Shown in pieces: positions 26,629-36,200 of a stretch of 64,000 nucleotides of DNA (within the stretch, counting starts at the first letter, position 1; every line of letters starts with the position of its first letter). This DNA comes from Flavobacterium endoglycinae. GTDB lineage: Bacteria; Bacteroidota; Bacteroidia; Flavobacteriales; Flavobacteriaceae. The stretch covers positions 4,265,001 to 4,329,000 of the forward strand of contig NZ_CP071448.1 of NCBI RefSeq assembly GCF_017352115.1, read 5' to 3'. Made by a program: the position numbers and the translations under genes. Under the pieces are notes generated by a model, which had not been told where the DNA came from, ran no database searches, and saw nothing but the letters and a program-made list of their open reading frames with translations.

Positions 26629-27555
26629 ATGAAAAAATATGTAATTACCGGAGGTGCCGGTTTTATAGGAAGTCATATTGCAGAACATTTATCAAATCAA
26701 GGACATCAGGTTATGGTATATGATAGCCTTAGAACGGGATTTGAACATAATCTCGAAAATTTGAATGTAGAATTTGTAAAAGGAGACATCCGCGATGAGA
26801 ATTTAGTCAATGAAGTAATCAGTGGAGCAAGTGGTGTTTTTCATCTTGCAGCTTTGGTAAGTGTTCCAGAATCGTTATTGAAAATTAAAGAATGTATCGA
26901 AATCAATACAATTGGAACCATTAATATTTTGGAAGCAGCAAAAAACAATCCACACTGTAAAGTTGTGCTTTCTACTTCGGCGGCGAATTATGGCAATAAT
27001 CCTGTTTTACCAAAAGTGGAAACCATGTTTCCAGAACCTATGACGCCTTATGCGATTACAAAACTGGACGGCGAATATTATTTAAAAATGTATCTCGATC
27101 AATATCAGCTTCAAACCGCCTCTTTGCGATATTTTAATGTCTTTGGTCCGCGTCAGAATCCAGAATCAGCTTATGCGGCGGCAGTGCCTATTTTTATTAA
27201 TAAAGCACTTCAAAACGAACCCATTACCATTTATGGAGACGGTTCGCAAACCAGAGATTTTATTTATGTGAAAGATGTTGTAAAAGCAAATATTCTGGCT
27301 TCGCAAAAAGGAAATGAAACCTACAATGTCGCTTTAGGACACAGTACATCGGTTTTAGAATTAGCCGAAAAAATCATAAAAATTACCAATTCAAAATCTC
27401 AGATAAAATTTCTAGAGGAAAGACCCGGAGATATCAAACACTCTAAAGCAGATCCTGAAAAATTCAATCAATTAGGTTTTAAACCCGATTACTCGATTGA
27501 TGCTGCTTTAGAAGAAACCATCACCTTTTATCATCAGCAATTAATCAGCAAATAA
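26629..27555 (+). CDS. UDP-hexosamine 4-epimerase-like extended SDR
   Basis: 308 residues of the NAD-dependent epimerase/dehydratase family. The nucleotide-binding motif TGGAGFIGS (7-15) is intact, as are the catalytic YAITK (Y141, K145) and the upstream STSAANYG (Ser/Thr around 115-117). RYFNVFGPRQNPESAYAAAVP is the segment that binds the sugar nucleotide in GalE/WbpP-type enzymes that accept N-acetylated sugars. With the kinase and nucleotidyltransferase it would convert UDP-GalNAc to UDP-GlcNAc. It follows the kinase gene by five bases, so coupling is likely. A different UDP-sugar substrate is possible, but the neighbours favour hexosamines. Confidence 0.82.
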   Translation: MKKYVITGGAGFIGSHIAEHLSNQGHQVMVYDSLRTGFEHNLENLNVEFVKGDIRDENLVNEVISGASGVFHLAALVSVPESLLKIKECIEINTIGTINILEAAKNNPHCKVVLSTSAANYGNNPVLPKVETMFPEPMTPYAITKLDGEYYLKMYLDQYQLQTASLRYFNVFGPRQNPESAYAAAVPIFINKALQNEPITIYGDGSQTRDFIYVKDVVKANILASQKGNETYNVALGHSTSVLELAEKIIKITNSKSQIKFLEERPGDIKHSKADPEKFNQLGFKPDYSIDAALEETITFYHQQLISK

Positions 27556-27586
27556 AATTCAACAGTAACCAAAAACCAACCAGATT

Positions 27587-28960
27587 ATGTCACAAATAGA
27601 TTTTACATTAAAAAAAGAGCAAAACAGCACTTTGATTCCGATGGTTATTTTAACCTCATTGTTTTTTATTTTTGGATTCGTAACCTGGTTAAACGGACCG
27701 CTGATTCCATTTTTTAAATTAGCCTGCGAACTAACCGAATCGCAATCTTACTTTGTAACTTTTGCTTTTTACATTGCTTATTTTGTAATGGCAATTCCAT
27801 CTTCATTTTTAATTGAAAAAGTAGGATACAAAAACGGTATTTCGTTAGGTTTATTAGTAATTGCAGCAGGAGCATTGCTTTTTTATCCTGCAGCCGCAGC
27901 AAGAACTTTTCCACTGTTTTTAGCCGCTTTATTTGTTATGGGAACCGGTTTAGCTGTTTTACAAACCGCTTCAAATCCGTATGTAGTGGTTATTGGTCCT
28001 CGCGAAAGTGCAGCCGCCAGAATCAGTGTTTTAGGAATTGCAAATAAATTGGCAGGATTTCTGGCTCCGTTATTATTAACCTCTTTGGTTTTATCCAATA
28101 TCGGCGATTATTCAGCAGATAAAATTGCTGTAATGACTTCTGTAGAAAAAGAAACCGCTTTAGATTCGCTGGCTTTACAATTACAGACGCCTTATATTTA
28201 TATGGCAGCAATTATGCTCTTTCTGGCAGTTTTGGTAAAATATTCACCACTTCCTGAAATTAATTTAGATGATGAAGGTCAGGCAGAACATTTGAGTATT
28301 TTCAAACAAATCAAAAAAGCATTCCAGCATCCGCAGTTGGTTTTTGGAGTAATTACTTTGATGGTCTATATCGCGGCTGAGGTTTTAGCTGGAGATTCTA
28401 TTGGAGGTTTCGGAAAACAATTGGGAGTTTATGGTGAAAGCGGATCTTTTTATTTAAAACTGACTTCGTTTACAATGACTTTTATGGTTATTGGTTATAT
28501 ATTGGGAATTACTCTGATTCCAAAATACGTTTCACAGGTTTTTGCTTTAAAAGTTTCGGGATTTTTAGGACTCATTTTGGTGGGCTTAATCGTTATTCTC
28601 TCTCCAAAAATTATGATCGAACTGCCGGGACTTCCGCAATTACCACTAGTGATTATTTTAGTGGCCTTACTCGGATTAGCAAATGCACTTTGCTGGCCTG
28701 CAATCTGGCCGATGGCACTTCAGGATTTGGGTGGATTTACAAAAATTGGAGGCGCAATTCTAATTATGGGAATCATTGGCGGAGCTGTTTTTCCTTTATT
28801 ATACGGAATGCTTGCAGATACTATTAATGCATCAAATGAAGCCTCCGGAATTGTTGAAACAGCAAAAAGCGGTAATCAATTGGCATATTCAATATTAATT
28901 CCCGCTTATCTCGTAATTATCTTTTTTGCATTCAAAGGACATAAATACAGAAGCTGGTAA
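27587..28960 (+). CDS. FucP/NagP-type sugar:H+ symporter (MFS)
   Basis: 457 residues with about 12 hydrophobic helices. The N terminus (TSLFFIFGFVTWLNGPLIPF) and the MGTGLAVLQTASNPYVVVIGP segment are typical of the FucP family, which includes the Bacteroidota/Shewanella-type GlcNAc transporter NagP. It should bring the monosaccharide released in the periplasm across the inner membrane by proton symport. It follows the epimerase by 31 bases and precedes the deaminase fusion by ~140 bases. Substrate by context: GalNAc and/or GlcNAc. Confidence 0.88.
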   Translation: MSQIDFTLKKEQNSTLIPMVILTSLFFIFGFVTWLNGPLIPFFKLACELTESQSYFVTFAFYIAYFVMAIPSSFLIEKVGYKNGISLGLLVIAAGALLFYPAAAARTFPLFLAALFVMGTGLAVLQTASNPYVVVIGPRESAAARISVLGIANKLAGFLAPLLLTSLVLSNIGDYSADKIAVMTSVEKETALDSLALQLQTPYIYMAAIMLFLAVLVKYSPLPEINLDDEGQAEHLSIFKQIKKAFQHPQLVFGVITLMVYIAAEVLAGDSIGGFGKQLGVYGESGSFYLKLTSFTMTFMVIGYILGITLIPKYVSQVFALKVSGFLGLILVGLIVILSPKIMIELPGLPQLPLVIILVALLGLANALCWPAIWPMALQDLGGFTKIGGAILIMGIIGGAVFPLLYGMLADTINASNEASGIVETAKSGNQLAYSILIPAYLVIIFFAFKGHKYRSW

Positions 28961-29103
28961 AGCTACAAATTGACAACGTTTATATAAAATAACATTTCAT
29001 TTATAAAACAATTTTAAAGCATTCAAATCTGGTATTTGAACATGCTCAACTCAACTTATGCCTTTTTCAAACGCATAAAAACATTAAAATAAAAAACTAT
29101 ATC

Positions 29104-31032
29104 ATGTTAAAAAGTAAAATAGACAAAGCGACAGGATTTGAAAAACGCTTCGAAAACATCAATACGGTTGTATTTGAAAATTCGGGTGAGGCTTCAAAAG
29201 CTGTTGCGCAGGAAATTGCCGCTTTAATCCAGTCAAAACAAAAAGAAAACAAACCGTGTATTTTAGGTCTGGCAACAGGATCTTCCCCAAAAGGACTCTA
29301 TGCCGAACTGGTTCGTCTTCATAAAGAAGAAGGCCTTAGTTTCAAAAACGTAATCAGTTTTAATCTGGACGAATACTATCCGATGGAGCCGAACTCAATC
29401 AACAGCTACGTCCGTTTTATGAAAGAGCTTCTGTTTGACCATGTCGATATTTTACCTGAAAACTGCCATATCCCGGACGGACTTTTAACCAAAGAACAGA
29501 TCGCGGATTACTGCCATGAGTACGAAGCCAAAATCGAAGAACTGGGCGGAATCGATCTGCAGATTCTGGGAATCGGAGGAAACGGGCACATTGGTTTTAA
29601 TGAGTCGGGATCGCTCCAGAACTCAAAAACACGTCTGGTGGCTCTGGACCATATCACAAGAGTGGCGGCAAGCAAAGATTTCTTCGGATTGAACAATACG
29701 CCGAGAACGGCAATCACACTCGGCGTGAAAAAAATCATGGAAGCGAAAAGAGTGATTTTACTAGCCTGGGGAGAAGGAAAAGCGAATATTGTTAAAAGAT
29801 CAGTTGAAGATGAAGTAACGAACAGAGTTCCGGCTTCATTTTTACAGGAACATGATAATGCTGTTTTTATTCTGGATAAAGAAGCTTCTTCAAAACTTAC
29901 CAGAATCAACAAACCGTGGCTGGTGGAGAAAATTGTCTGGACGGATAAACTGACCAGAAAAGCGGTTTTAGGTCTGGCATTAGACCTTAAAAAACCAATT
30001 TTAATGCTTACCGATGCCGATTATATCGAAAACGGAATGAGCGATCTGCTGGCAGATTCAGGTCCGGCTTACGATATCAATATCAAAATATTCAATAAAC
30101 TGCAGAATACCATTACGGGCTGGCCGGGCGGAAAACCCAATGCAGACGATACCAACCGTCCTGAAAGAGCAGAGCCTGCAAAAAAACGTGTTCTGATTTT
30201 CAGTCCGCACCCAGATGATGATATTATCAGCATGGGAGGAACCTTTATGCGTCTGCAGGAGCAGGGGCATGAAGTGCATGTAGCGTACCAGACATCTGGA
30301 AATATTGCAGTTGCCGATGATGAAGCGCTCCGTTTTGCCAGATTCGTGATTGACTACAACGAAAAATTCGGGATTAAAAGCGGGGAAGCCGACAATATCT
30401 ACAAAAAAGCACAGACTTTTTTAGAAAACAAAAAGAACAGCGAGATTGATATTCCTGAAGTCCGCTATATAAAAGGACTGATCAGAAAAGGAGAGGCTAG
30501 GGCAACGAGCCATTTTGTGGGGCTTCCTGATGAACAGATCCATTTTATGGAACTTCCTTTTTATGAAACAGGAACCATCGAGAAGAAACCAATCGGGCAG
30601 GAAGATATCCAGATTACGATGGATCTGATTGAAAAAATCAAACCGCACCAGATTTATGCGGCAGGAGATTTAGCAGATCCGCACGGCACGCATAAAGTCT
30701 GCCTTGATGCGGTTTTTGAGTCGGTTAAAAAACTGAAGCCGAAAGAATTCATGAATGACTGCTGGTTATGGTTATACCGAGGTGCTTGGCAGGAATGGGG
30801 GATTGACGAAGTTGAAATGGCAGTTCCGATGAGTCCCGACCAGGTTCTGGCAAAACGCCACGGAATCTTCAAACACCAGTCTCAGAAAGACGGTGTTGTT
30901 TTCCAGGGAACTGATTCAAGAGAGTTCTGGCAGAGAGCCGAAGACAGAAACCGCGAAACCGCAATTGTTTACCAGCAAATGGGACTATCGAGCTATGCAG
31001 CAATGGAAGCATTTGTGAGATGGCATTACTAA
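29104..31032 (+). CDS. nagB: Glucosamine-6-phosphate deaminase fused to PIG-L deacetylase
   Basis: 642 residues with two enzymes in one chain. Residues ~20-335 are a NagB-type GlcN6P deaminase: GLATGSSPKGLY, FNLDEYYPM (D89, E90), GIGGNGHIGFNE (H162) and TPRTAITLGVKKIMEA. Residues ~360-640 are a PIG-L/LmbE-type zinc deacetylase: SPHPDDD (H369, D371-D373) and a second His pair in DPHGTHK. Fusions of this length occur in other Bacteroidota. No separate NagA deacetylase is in this locus, so the PIG-L half may supply the missing de-N-acetylation (inference). The gene is visibly richer in G+C and in CTG/ATC-type codons than its neighbours. Confidence 0.9.
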   Translation: MLKSKIDKATGFEKRFENINTVVFENSGEASKAVAQEIAALIQSKQKENKPCILGLATGSSPKGLYAELVRLHKEEGLSFKNVISFNLDEYYPMEPNSINSYVRFMKELLFDHVDILPENCHIPDGLLTKEQIADYCHEYEAKIEELGGIDLQILGIGGNGHIGFNESGSLQNSKTRLVALDHITRVAASKDFFGLNNTPRTAITLGVKKIMEAKRVILLAWGEGKANIVKRSVEDEVTNRVPASFLQEHDNAVFILDKEASSKLTRINKPWLVEKIVWTDKLTRKAVLGLALDLKKPILMLTDADYIENGMSDLLADSGPAYDINIKIFNKLQNTITGWPGGKPNADDTNRPERAEPAKKRVLIFSPHPDDDIISMGGTFMRLQEQGHEVHVAYQTSGNIAVADDEALRFARFVIDYNEKFGIKSGEADNIYKKAQTFLENKKNSEIDIPEVRYIKGLIRKGEARATSHFVGLPDEQIHFMELPFYETGTIEKKPIGQEDIQITMDLIEKIKPHQIYAAGDLADPHGTHKVCLDAVFESVKKLKPKEFMNDCWLWLYRGAWQEWGIDEVEMAVPMSPDQVLAKRHGIFKHQSQKDGVVFQGTDSREFWQRAEDRNRETAIVYQQMGLSSYAAMEAFVRWHY

Positions 31033-31265
31033 GAAGGTTCTAAGGTTCTGAGATGCTAAGATTCTAAGTTTAATAAAAAGGGGTTAGAGTTTTTGCCACA
31101 GATTAAAAGGATTAGATAGATTTTTAAAAACTGTACTTAGCTTACATATCGATTTGCGGACTTTGAATTGAAAATTAAACTAGAAAAAAACTACTTAGCG
31201 AGCTTTGCGTAAAGACTTTGCGCACTTTGCGGTTAAATTTTTCACAGCATAAATATTATACAAAA
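31033..31265 (+). repeat. Flavobacterium-type short intergenic repeats
   Basis: Two repeat types lie in the 233 bases between the deaminase and mutase genes. First, four tandem 8-mers at 31035-31066: AGGTTCTA, AGGTTCTG, AGATGCTA, AGATTCTA. Second, a cluster of CTTTGCG at 31203-31209, 31216-31222 and 31225-31231, preceded by a degenerate CTTAGCG at 31194-31200. No gene or operator is visible. Confidence 0.75.
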
Positions 31266-32648
31266 ATGGCATTAATAAAATCAATTTCAGGAATACGAGG
31301 CACAATTGGCGGGGTTGTCAATGAAAATTTAACTCCGGTAAATGCGGTGAAATTTGCCGCAGCTTATGGAATGTGGCTTAAAAGCGAAAACTCAAATGAA
31401 TCATTAACCGTAATTATTGGTAGAGATGCCCGAATTTCTGGTGAAATGATCAGCAATCTGGTTGCCAATACACTTACCGGATTAGGAATAAACGTAATCG
31501 ATATTGGTTTGTCGACAACTCCAACTGTTGAAGTTGCCGTAACTCTTGACAAAGCCGATGGCGGCATTATAATTACAGCAAGTCATAATCCCAAACAATG
31601 GAATGCTTTAAAATTATTAAATGAGAAAGGCGAGTTTTTGAACGCAGTTGAAGGTGAGAAAATCCTAAATATTGCCGAAGATGAAAATTTCTTATTTGCT
31701 GAAGTTGATGATTTAGGGAAATATGAAAAGAAAGAAGGATATATAAACCGACACATTGATGAAGTTTTAAAACTGCCTTTGGTTGATAACGAAGCCATTA
31801 AAAAAGCAGGTTTTAAAGTTGTTGTTGATGCCGTTAATTCAACGGGAGGTATTGCAGTTCCTGCTTTGCTTGAAAAATTGGGAGTAGAATGCATACAATT
31901 ATATTGTGAACCAAATGGACATTTTCCACATAATCCAGAGCCTTTAAAAGAACATTTAACGGATATTTCAGAATTGGTCGTTACAGAAAAAGCTGATTTT
32001 GGAATCGTGGTAGATCCAGATGTAGACCGCTTGGCCATAATTTGCGAAGATGGTTCTATGTTTGGCGAAGAATATACATTGGTTGCCTGCGCTGATTATG
32101 TTTTAGGAAAAACAAAAGGAAATACCGTTTCAAATTTATCATCATCGCGCGCTTTACGCGATATTACTCAAAAACATGGCGGAGCTTATGAAGCCAGTGC
32201 AGTTGGAGAAGTAAATGTGGTTGAATTAATGAAAACTACCAATGCCATTATTGGAGGAGAAGGAAACGGCGGAATCATTTATCCAGAATCGCATTATGGA
32301 AGGGATTCGTTGGTTGGTATTGCCTTATTTTTATCTCATTTAGCGAATCTTAAAATTTCGTGTAAAAAACTTAGAGAAAGTTACCCAGAATATTTTATGA
32401 GTAAAAGTAAAATTGAACTGACTCCAGATATAAACGTTGATGAGATCTTGACAAAATTAACTGAGAAATTCAGCAATGAAAAACCAAATTGTATCGATGG
32501 CGTTAAGATTGATTTTGAAAACGAATGGGTGCATTTGCGTAAGTCGAATACCGAACCAATCGTGAGGATTTATACCGAAAGTATTTCGCAGAAAAAAGCA
32601 GATGATTTAGCCTCAAAATTCATAGTTGAAATAGAAGCATTATTGTAA
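31266..32648 (+). CDS. glmM: Phosphoglucosamine mutase (GlmM-type phosphohexomutase)
   Basis: 460 residues from the ATG at 31266; an upstream ATG at 31218 would run into the CTTTGCG repeat and gives a poor N terminus. Family features are the N-terminal MALIKSISGIRGTIGG, the phosphoserine loop TASHNPKQWNALK (S106), the metal site VDPDVDRLA and the C-terminal phosphate-binding RKSNTEPIVRIY. It interconverts 1-phosphate and 6-phosphate forms of glucosamine or a related hexosamine. Its place after NagB/PIG-L and before the SusC promoter suggests a catabolic role, linking 1-phosphates from the UDP-sugar branch to the deaminase. Whether it is a second copy beside the housekeeping glmM cannot be told from this window. 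Confidence 0.88.
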   Translation: MALIKSISGIRGTIGGVVNENLTPVNAVKFAAAYGMWLKSENSNESLTVIIGRDARISGEMISNLVANTLTGLGINVIDIGLSTTPTVEVAVTLDKADGGIIITASHNPKQWNALKLLNEKGEFLNAVEGEKILNIAEDENFLFAEVDDLGKYEKKEGYINRHIDEVLKLPLVDNEAIKKAGFKVVVDAVNSTGGIAVPALLEKLGVECIQLYCEPNGHFPHNPEPLKEHLTDISELVVTEKADFGIVVDPDVDRLAIICEDGSMFGEEYTLVACADYVLGKTKGNTVSNLSSSRALRDITQKHGGAYEASAVGEVNVVELMKTTNAIIGGEGNGGIIYPESHYGRDSLVGIALFLSHLANLKISCKKLRESYPEYFMSKSKIELTPDINVDEILTKLTEKFSNEKPNCIDGVKIDFENEWVHLRKSNTEPIVRIYTESISQKKADDLASKFIVEIEALL

Positions 32649-33269
32649 GATTTGACGAAGAATTTCTATTAAAAATATATTTAAAAATCGAAGCAAAAGA
32701 TCAATAAAATCTACTAAAAAGGATACTTTGTTGATTTTTATAATTAAATGAATATCAAATATTTTCAATTGATTTTAAAAATATAATTAATTTTTTTTGA
32801 TAAATGTTTGAATTCTTACAGGTTATAATTTTAAAATAGGTATGAATTTAGTAATACTTTTTTTAAAAAATGTGCTCGAAAACACTTTTTTCATGTGCAC
32901 GAACACATTTTTTCGGTTTTGCCATTGTTTATTAAAAATTATTATTTAGTTTAGCCATAAGTAAGTAGAAAAAAAGCTTTTTTTTATCCGTTTTCGAAGT
33001 ACAAAACATGACACTTTAAAAGCCAAAAAACGGAAGTGAGATTTTAAAACAAAAAGAAAATAATCAGTTGATTTTAAGTGAGAAAAAGAAACTGAAAAAA
33101 GAATATCAAAAAAAATAACCGAACAAAAACAAAAACCAATGAAAAAAATTATGACATCAAAAAAGACATAAACCGAACTCTTCACTTTGTGAATGAAATA
33201 AAAAATCTAACCAATTTTTTAGACACACAAAGTTTGTTTTTCATTAATCATTTAACTAACCAAAATAAT
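32649..33269 (+). promoter_or_regulatory. Promoter and leader of the SusC operon
   Basis: 621 A+T-rich bases without a credible gene. The first ~220 bases show nothing I can name. Two operator-like sites follow, at 32871-32884 and 32894-32907, then a TTG ending at 32927 and a -7-like TAGTTTAG at 32947-32954 (19-base spacing). The remaining ~310 bases would be a long untranslated leader, rich in A runs, up to the ATG at 33270. A small minus-strand frame at 32946-33185 is made of Phe/Ile-rich low-complexity codons, and I do not regard it as a gene. Confidence 0.55.
32871..32907. promoter_or_regulatory. Paired LacI-type operators, SusC operon
   Basis: TGTGCTCGAAAACA (32871-32884) and TGTGCACGAACACA (32894-32907), 23 bases apart. 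Both are variants of the TGTGTTCGAACACA motif. The second ends 40 bases before the -7-like element, as in the other two promoters. Confidence 0.62.
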
Positions 33270-36200
33270 ATGAAAAAAAATAACAAGTTACTGTACGGTA
33301 ACTATCAGGAAATAAAATTCAGTTTAAAAGCAATCATAACTATTTTATGTCTGGTAGTTTCTGTTTTCAAAGTAAACGCCGCATCATCGTCAGACAGCAG
33401 CGAAAAATCAGAAATTATAAATAAAAAATCAGAAGCCGATATCATTATAAAAGGTGTTGTTTTAGACGAATTAGGACAGCCAATGATTGGAGTAACTATT
33501 TTACCAAAAGGTTCTCCAAGAGGTACAACAACAGATTTTGACGGAACTTTTACCATTGTGGTTCCTTCTACAACAGAAGCTTTAGTGTTTTCATATGTAG
33601 GATATGACAATAAAGAAGTTTTGATTGCCAATCAAACCAATATTAAAGTTTCGATGGTTCCAGCATCAAAAACGTTGAATGAGGTGGTAATAGTAGGTTA
33701 TGGAACTCAGAAAAAGAAAAACGTATTAGGAGCTATTTCTTCTGTAAAAGGAGAAACACTTACTTTATCTTCGGCACCATCTGTTTTAACGGGACTTCAA
33801 GGTAAAGTTGCCGGTTTGCAGATAGCCCAAAATAGTGCACAGCCAGGAGGTGGATTTAACATTCAAATTCGTGGTGCAGGTTCTATTAATGCCAGTAATG
33901 ATCCTTTAATTGTTATTGACGGATTTCCAGTTACCAACTTGCAGCAGCCGGGAACAGGAAATCGTTATACAGGAGGAACCCAAAGTATTTTAAATTCTTT
34001 TAACCCTAATGATATCGAATCGATTGAGGTTTTAAAAGATGCCAGTTCTACAGCCATTTATGGAGCTAGAGCAGCAAATGGTGTTATTTTAATTACCACT
34101 AAAAAAGGAAAAGAAGGCGATGTGAGAGTAGATTATTCAGGTTCATATTCGTATCAAAAATACAATGACAGCTATGAAGTTTTGGATTTAAAAGAATGGA
34201 TGCAGCTTAGAAATGATGCTGCCAGAGAAAACTGGGAATTCATTAATAAAGTGTATCCTTATTCGCCAAAAACCTTAGAAGAAGCTAATGCAGCGCCGGT
34301 AAACGGAATTCCATACAAAAGAATTTACTCTGACGAGCAGATTAGAAATGCCGGAAAAGGAACTGACTGGCTTGGATTAGTAACAAGAGACGGAATGATT
34401 GAGCAAAATAACCTTTCATTGCGCGGAGGAACAAAATCGACAAAATACTTTTTATCAGGAAATTTATTTAACCAAGAAGGAGTTATTCGAAATTCAGGTT
34501 TAAAAAGAAGCACCGTTCATTTCAGCATCGATCAAAAATTAACTGATTTTATCAATTTTGGTATGAACATGACCAAAAGCCGAATCAAAAATCAAAACTC
34601 ACAATTAGGAGGACAATTTGATCCTGTGACAGGACAAGATTTGGCTCAGTTTGAAAATTCAGGAATTATACGAGCAGCTATTCAGCAAGGTCCTCATATT
34701 GCTGCAATTGATGAATTTGGAAACTATCCTATAAACCCAGATAGTGCCTTAGAACCTAATCCTTATTCTTTATTGACCATTTCAGATGAAGGTGTTATCG
34801 ACAGATCGTTAACGAACTTTTACGCAGAAATAAAACCAATTGCAGGACTTACAGCAAGATTTCAGGCTGGATTTGATCAGGGAAATTCTAAAAGAAGTAC
34901 GTATCTGCCAAGAACAACTTTGTATGGCGCTTTGGAAAACGGAAAAGCCTCCATAAATTCACAAGAAAAAAATGATGATTTGTTCGACTTCACATTAAAC
35001 TATACCACAAAATTAATGGAAGATAATACTTTCGGTTTAATGGTTGGATATTCTCAGCAGACGTATAGAACAGAAGCGGCTACATTAGGAAACAGTAACT
35101 TTATTACAGATGCTTTCCTTTGGAATAATATGAATGCTGGTGCTGGAACTAAAGTTACAGCATCTTCAAAATCCGAAAATAACTTTATCTCTTATTTTAC
35201 TAGATTTAATTATTCGTACAAAGACAAATACATGCTGACTTCGACAATTCGTCGTGATGGAGCGAGTGTTTTTGCAAAAAATAATAAATACGGTTTATTC
35301 CCTTCAATTGCATTGGGTTGGGATGTTTCTCAAGAATCTTTCATGAAATCAATAAACAATTATGTTTCGCAGATGAAAGTTAGATTTGGTTATGGACAAA
35401 CAGGTAATGCCTCAATTGGAGGAAGCGCATTTGGAGCTTTCTACGCACAGCCAGCGTACTTAAATCCAGATGAATCCATTTTAATTGGTGTTTTTCCTTC
35501 AAGACTTGAAAACCCTGATTTAAAATGGGAAACTACTACAGAGAAAAACTTAGGAGTTGATTTTGAGTTGTTTAATAGAAGAGTTTCGGGATCATTCGAA
35601 ATATACGATAGAGTGGTTTCTGATTTATTAACTTTAAAACCAATTAATAGTTACCAAGAAATAAACACTGTTTGGGCCAATATAGGAAGTACACAAAGTA
35701 AAGGTTTAGAGTTGACTGTCAGTACAGTGAACATAAACAATCCTAATCTTACTTGGAAAAGTACATTTACATATTCTAGATTTAGAACCAACTGGAAAGA
35801 AAGAGCTCCAGACTGGAAACCATCAGTTTATATGAGCTATAATGATCCAGTACGTGCACAATACAGCCAAATTGCCGATGGCGTAATGCAGATTGGAGAA
35901 GTAGTTCCTGCACAACCGGATTTATATCCTGGACAAATAAAAATTAAAGACCTTAATGGTTTTGTGAGAGATGCGGCAGGAAATCCTGTAACAGATGAAA
36001 ATGGTGTATTCTTGAGAACAGGAGCACCTGATGGTAAAATTGACGATGCCGATTATGTATTACTTGGATCATCTGACCCTGATTTTGTAGCTGGTTTAGG
36101 AAATACAATTACTTGGAAAAACTTCCAGCTTAATTTTCAATTCAATGGAATGTTTGGAAGAAAAATTGTCGATCAAACGGATTTCGCTTACGGCGTAACA

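Noticed and set aside
31033..31265. Possible CRISPR-like array
   Set aside because: The units are 7-8 bases long, directly adjacent or irregularly spaced, with no unique spacers and no cas genes.
32946..33185. A 79-codon minus-strand frame upstream of SusC
   Set aside because: It is Phe/Ile/Ser-rich, read from A-rich leader DNA, has no domain, and overlaps the -7-like element and leader of the SusC operon.
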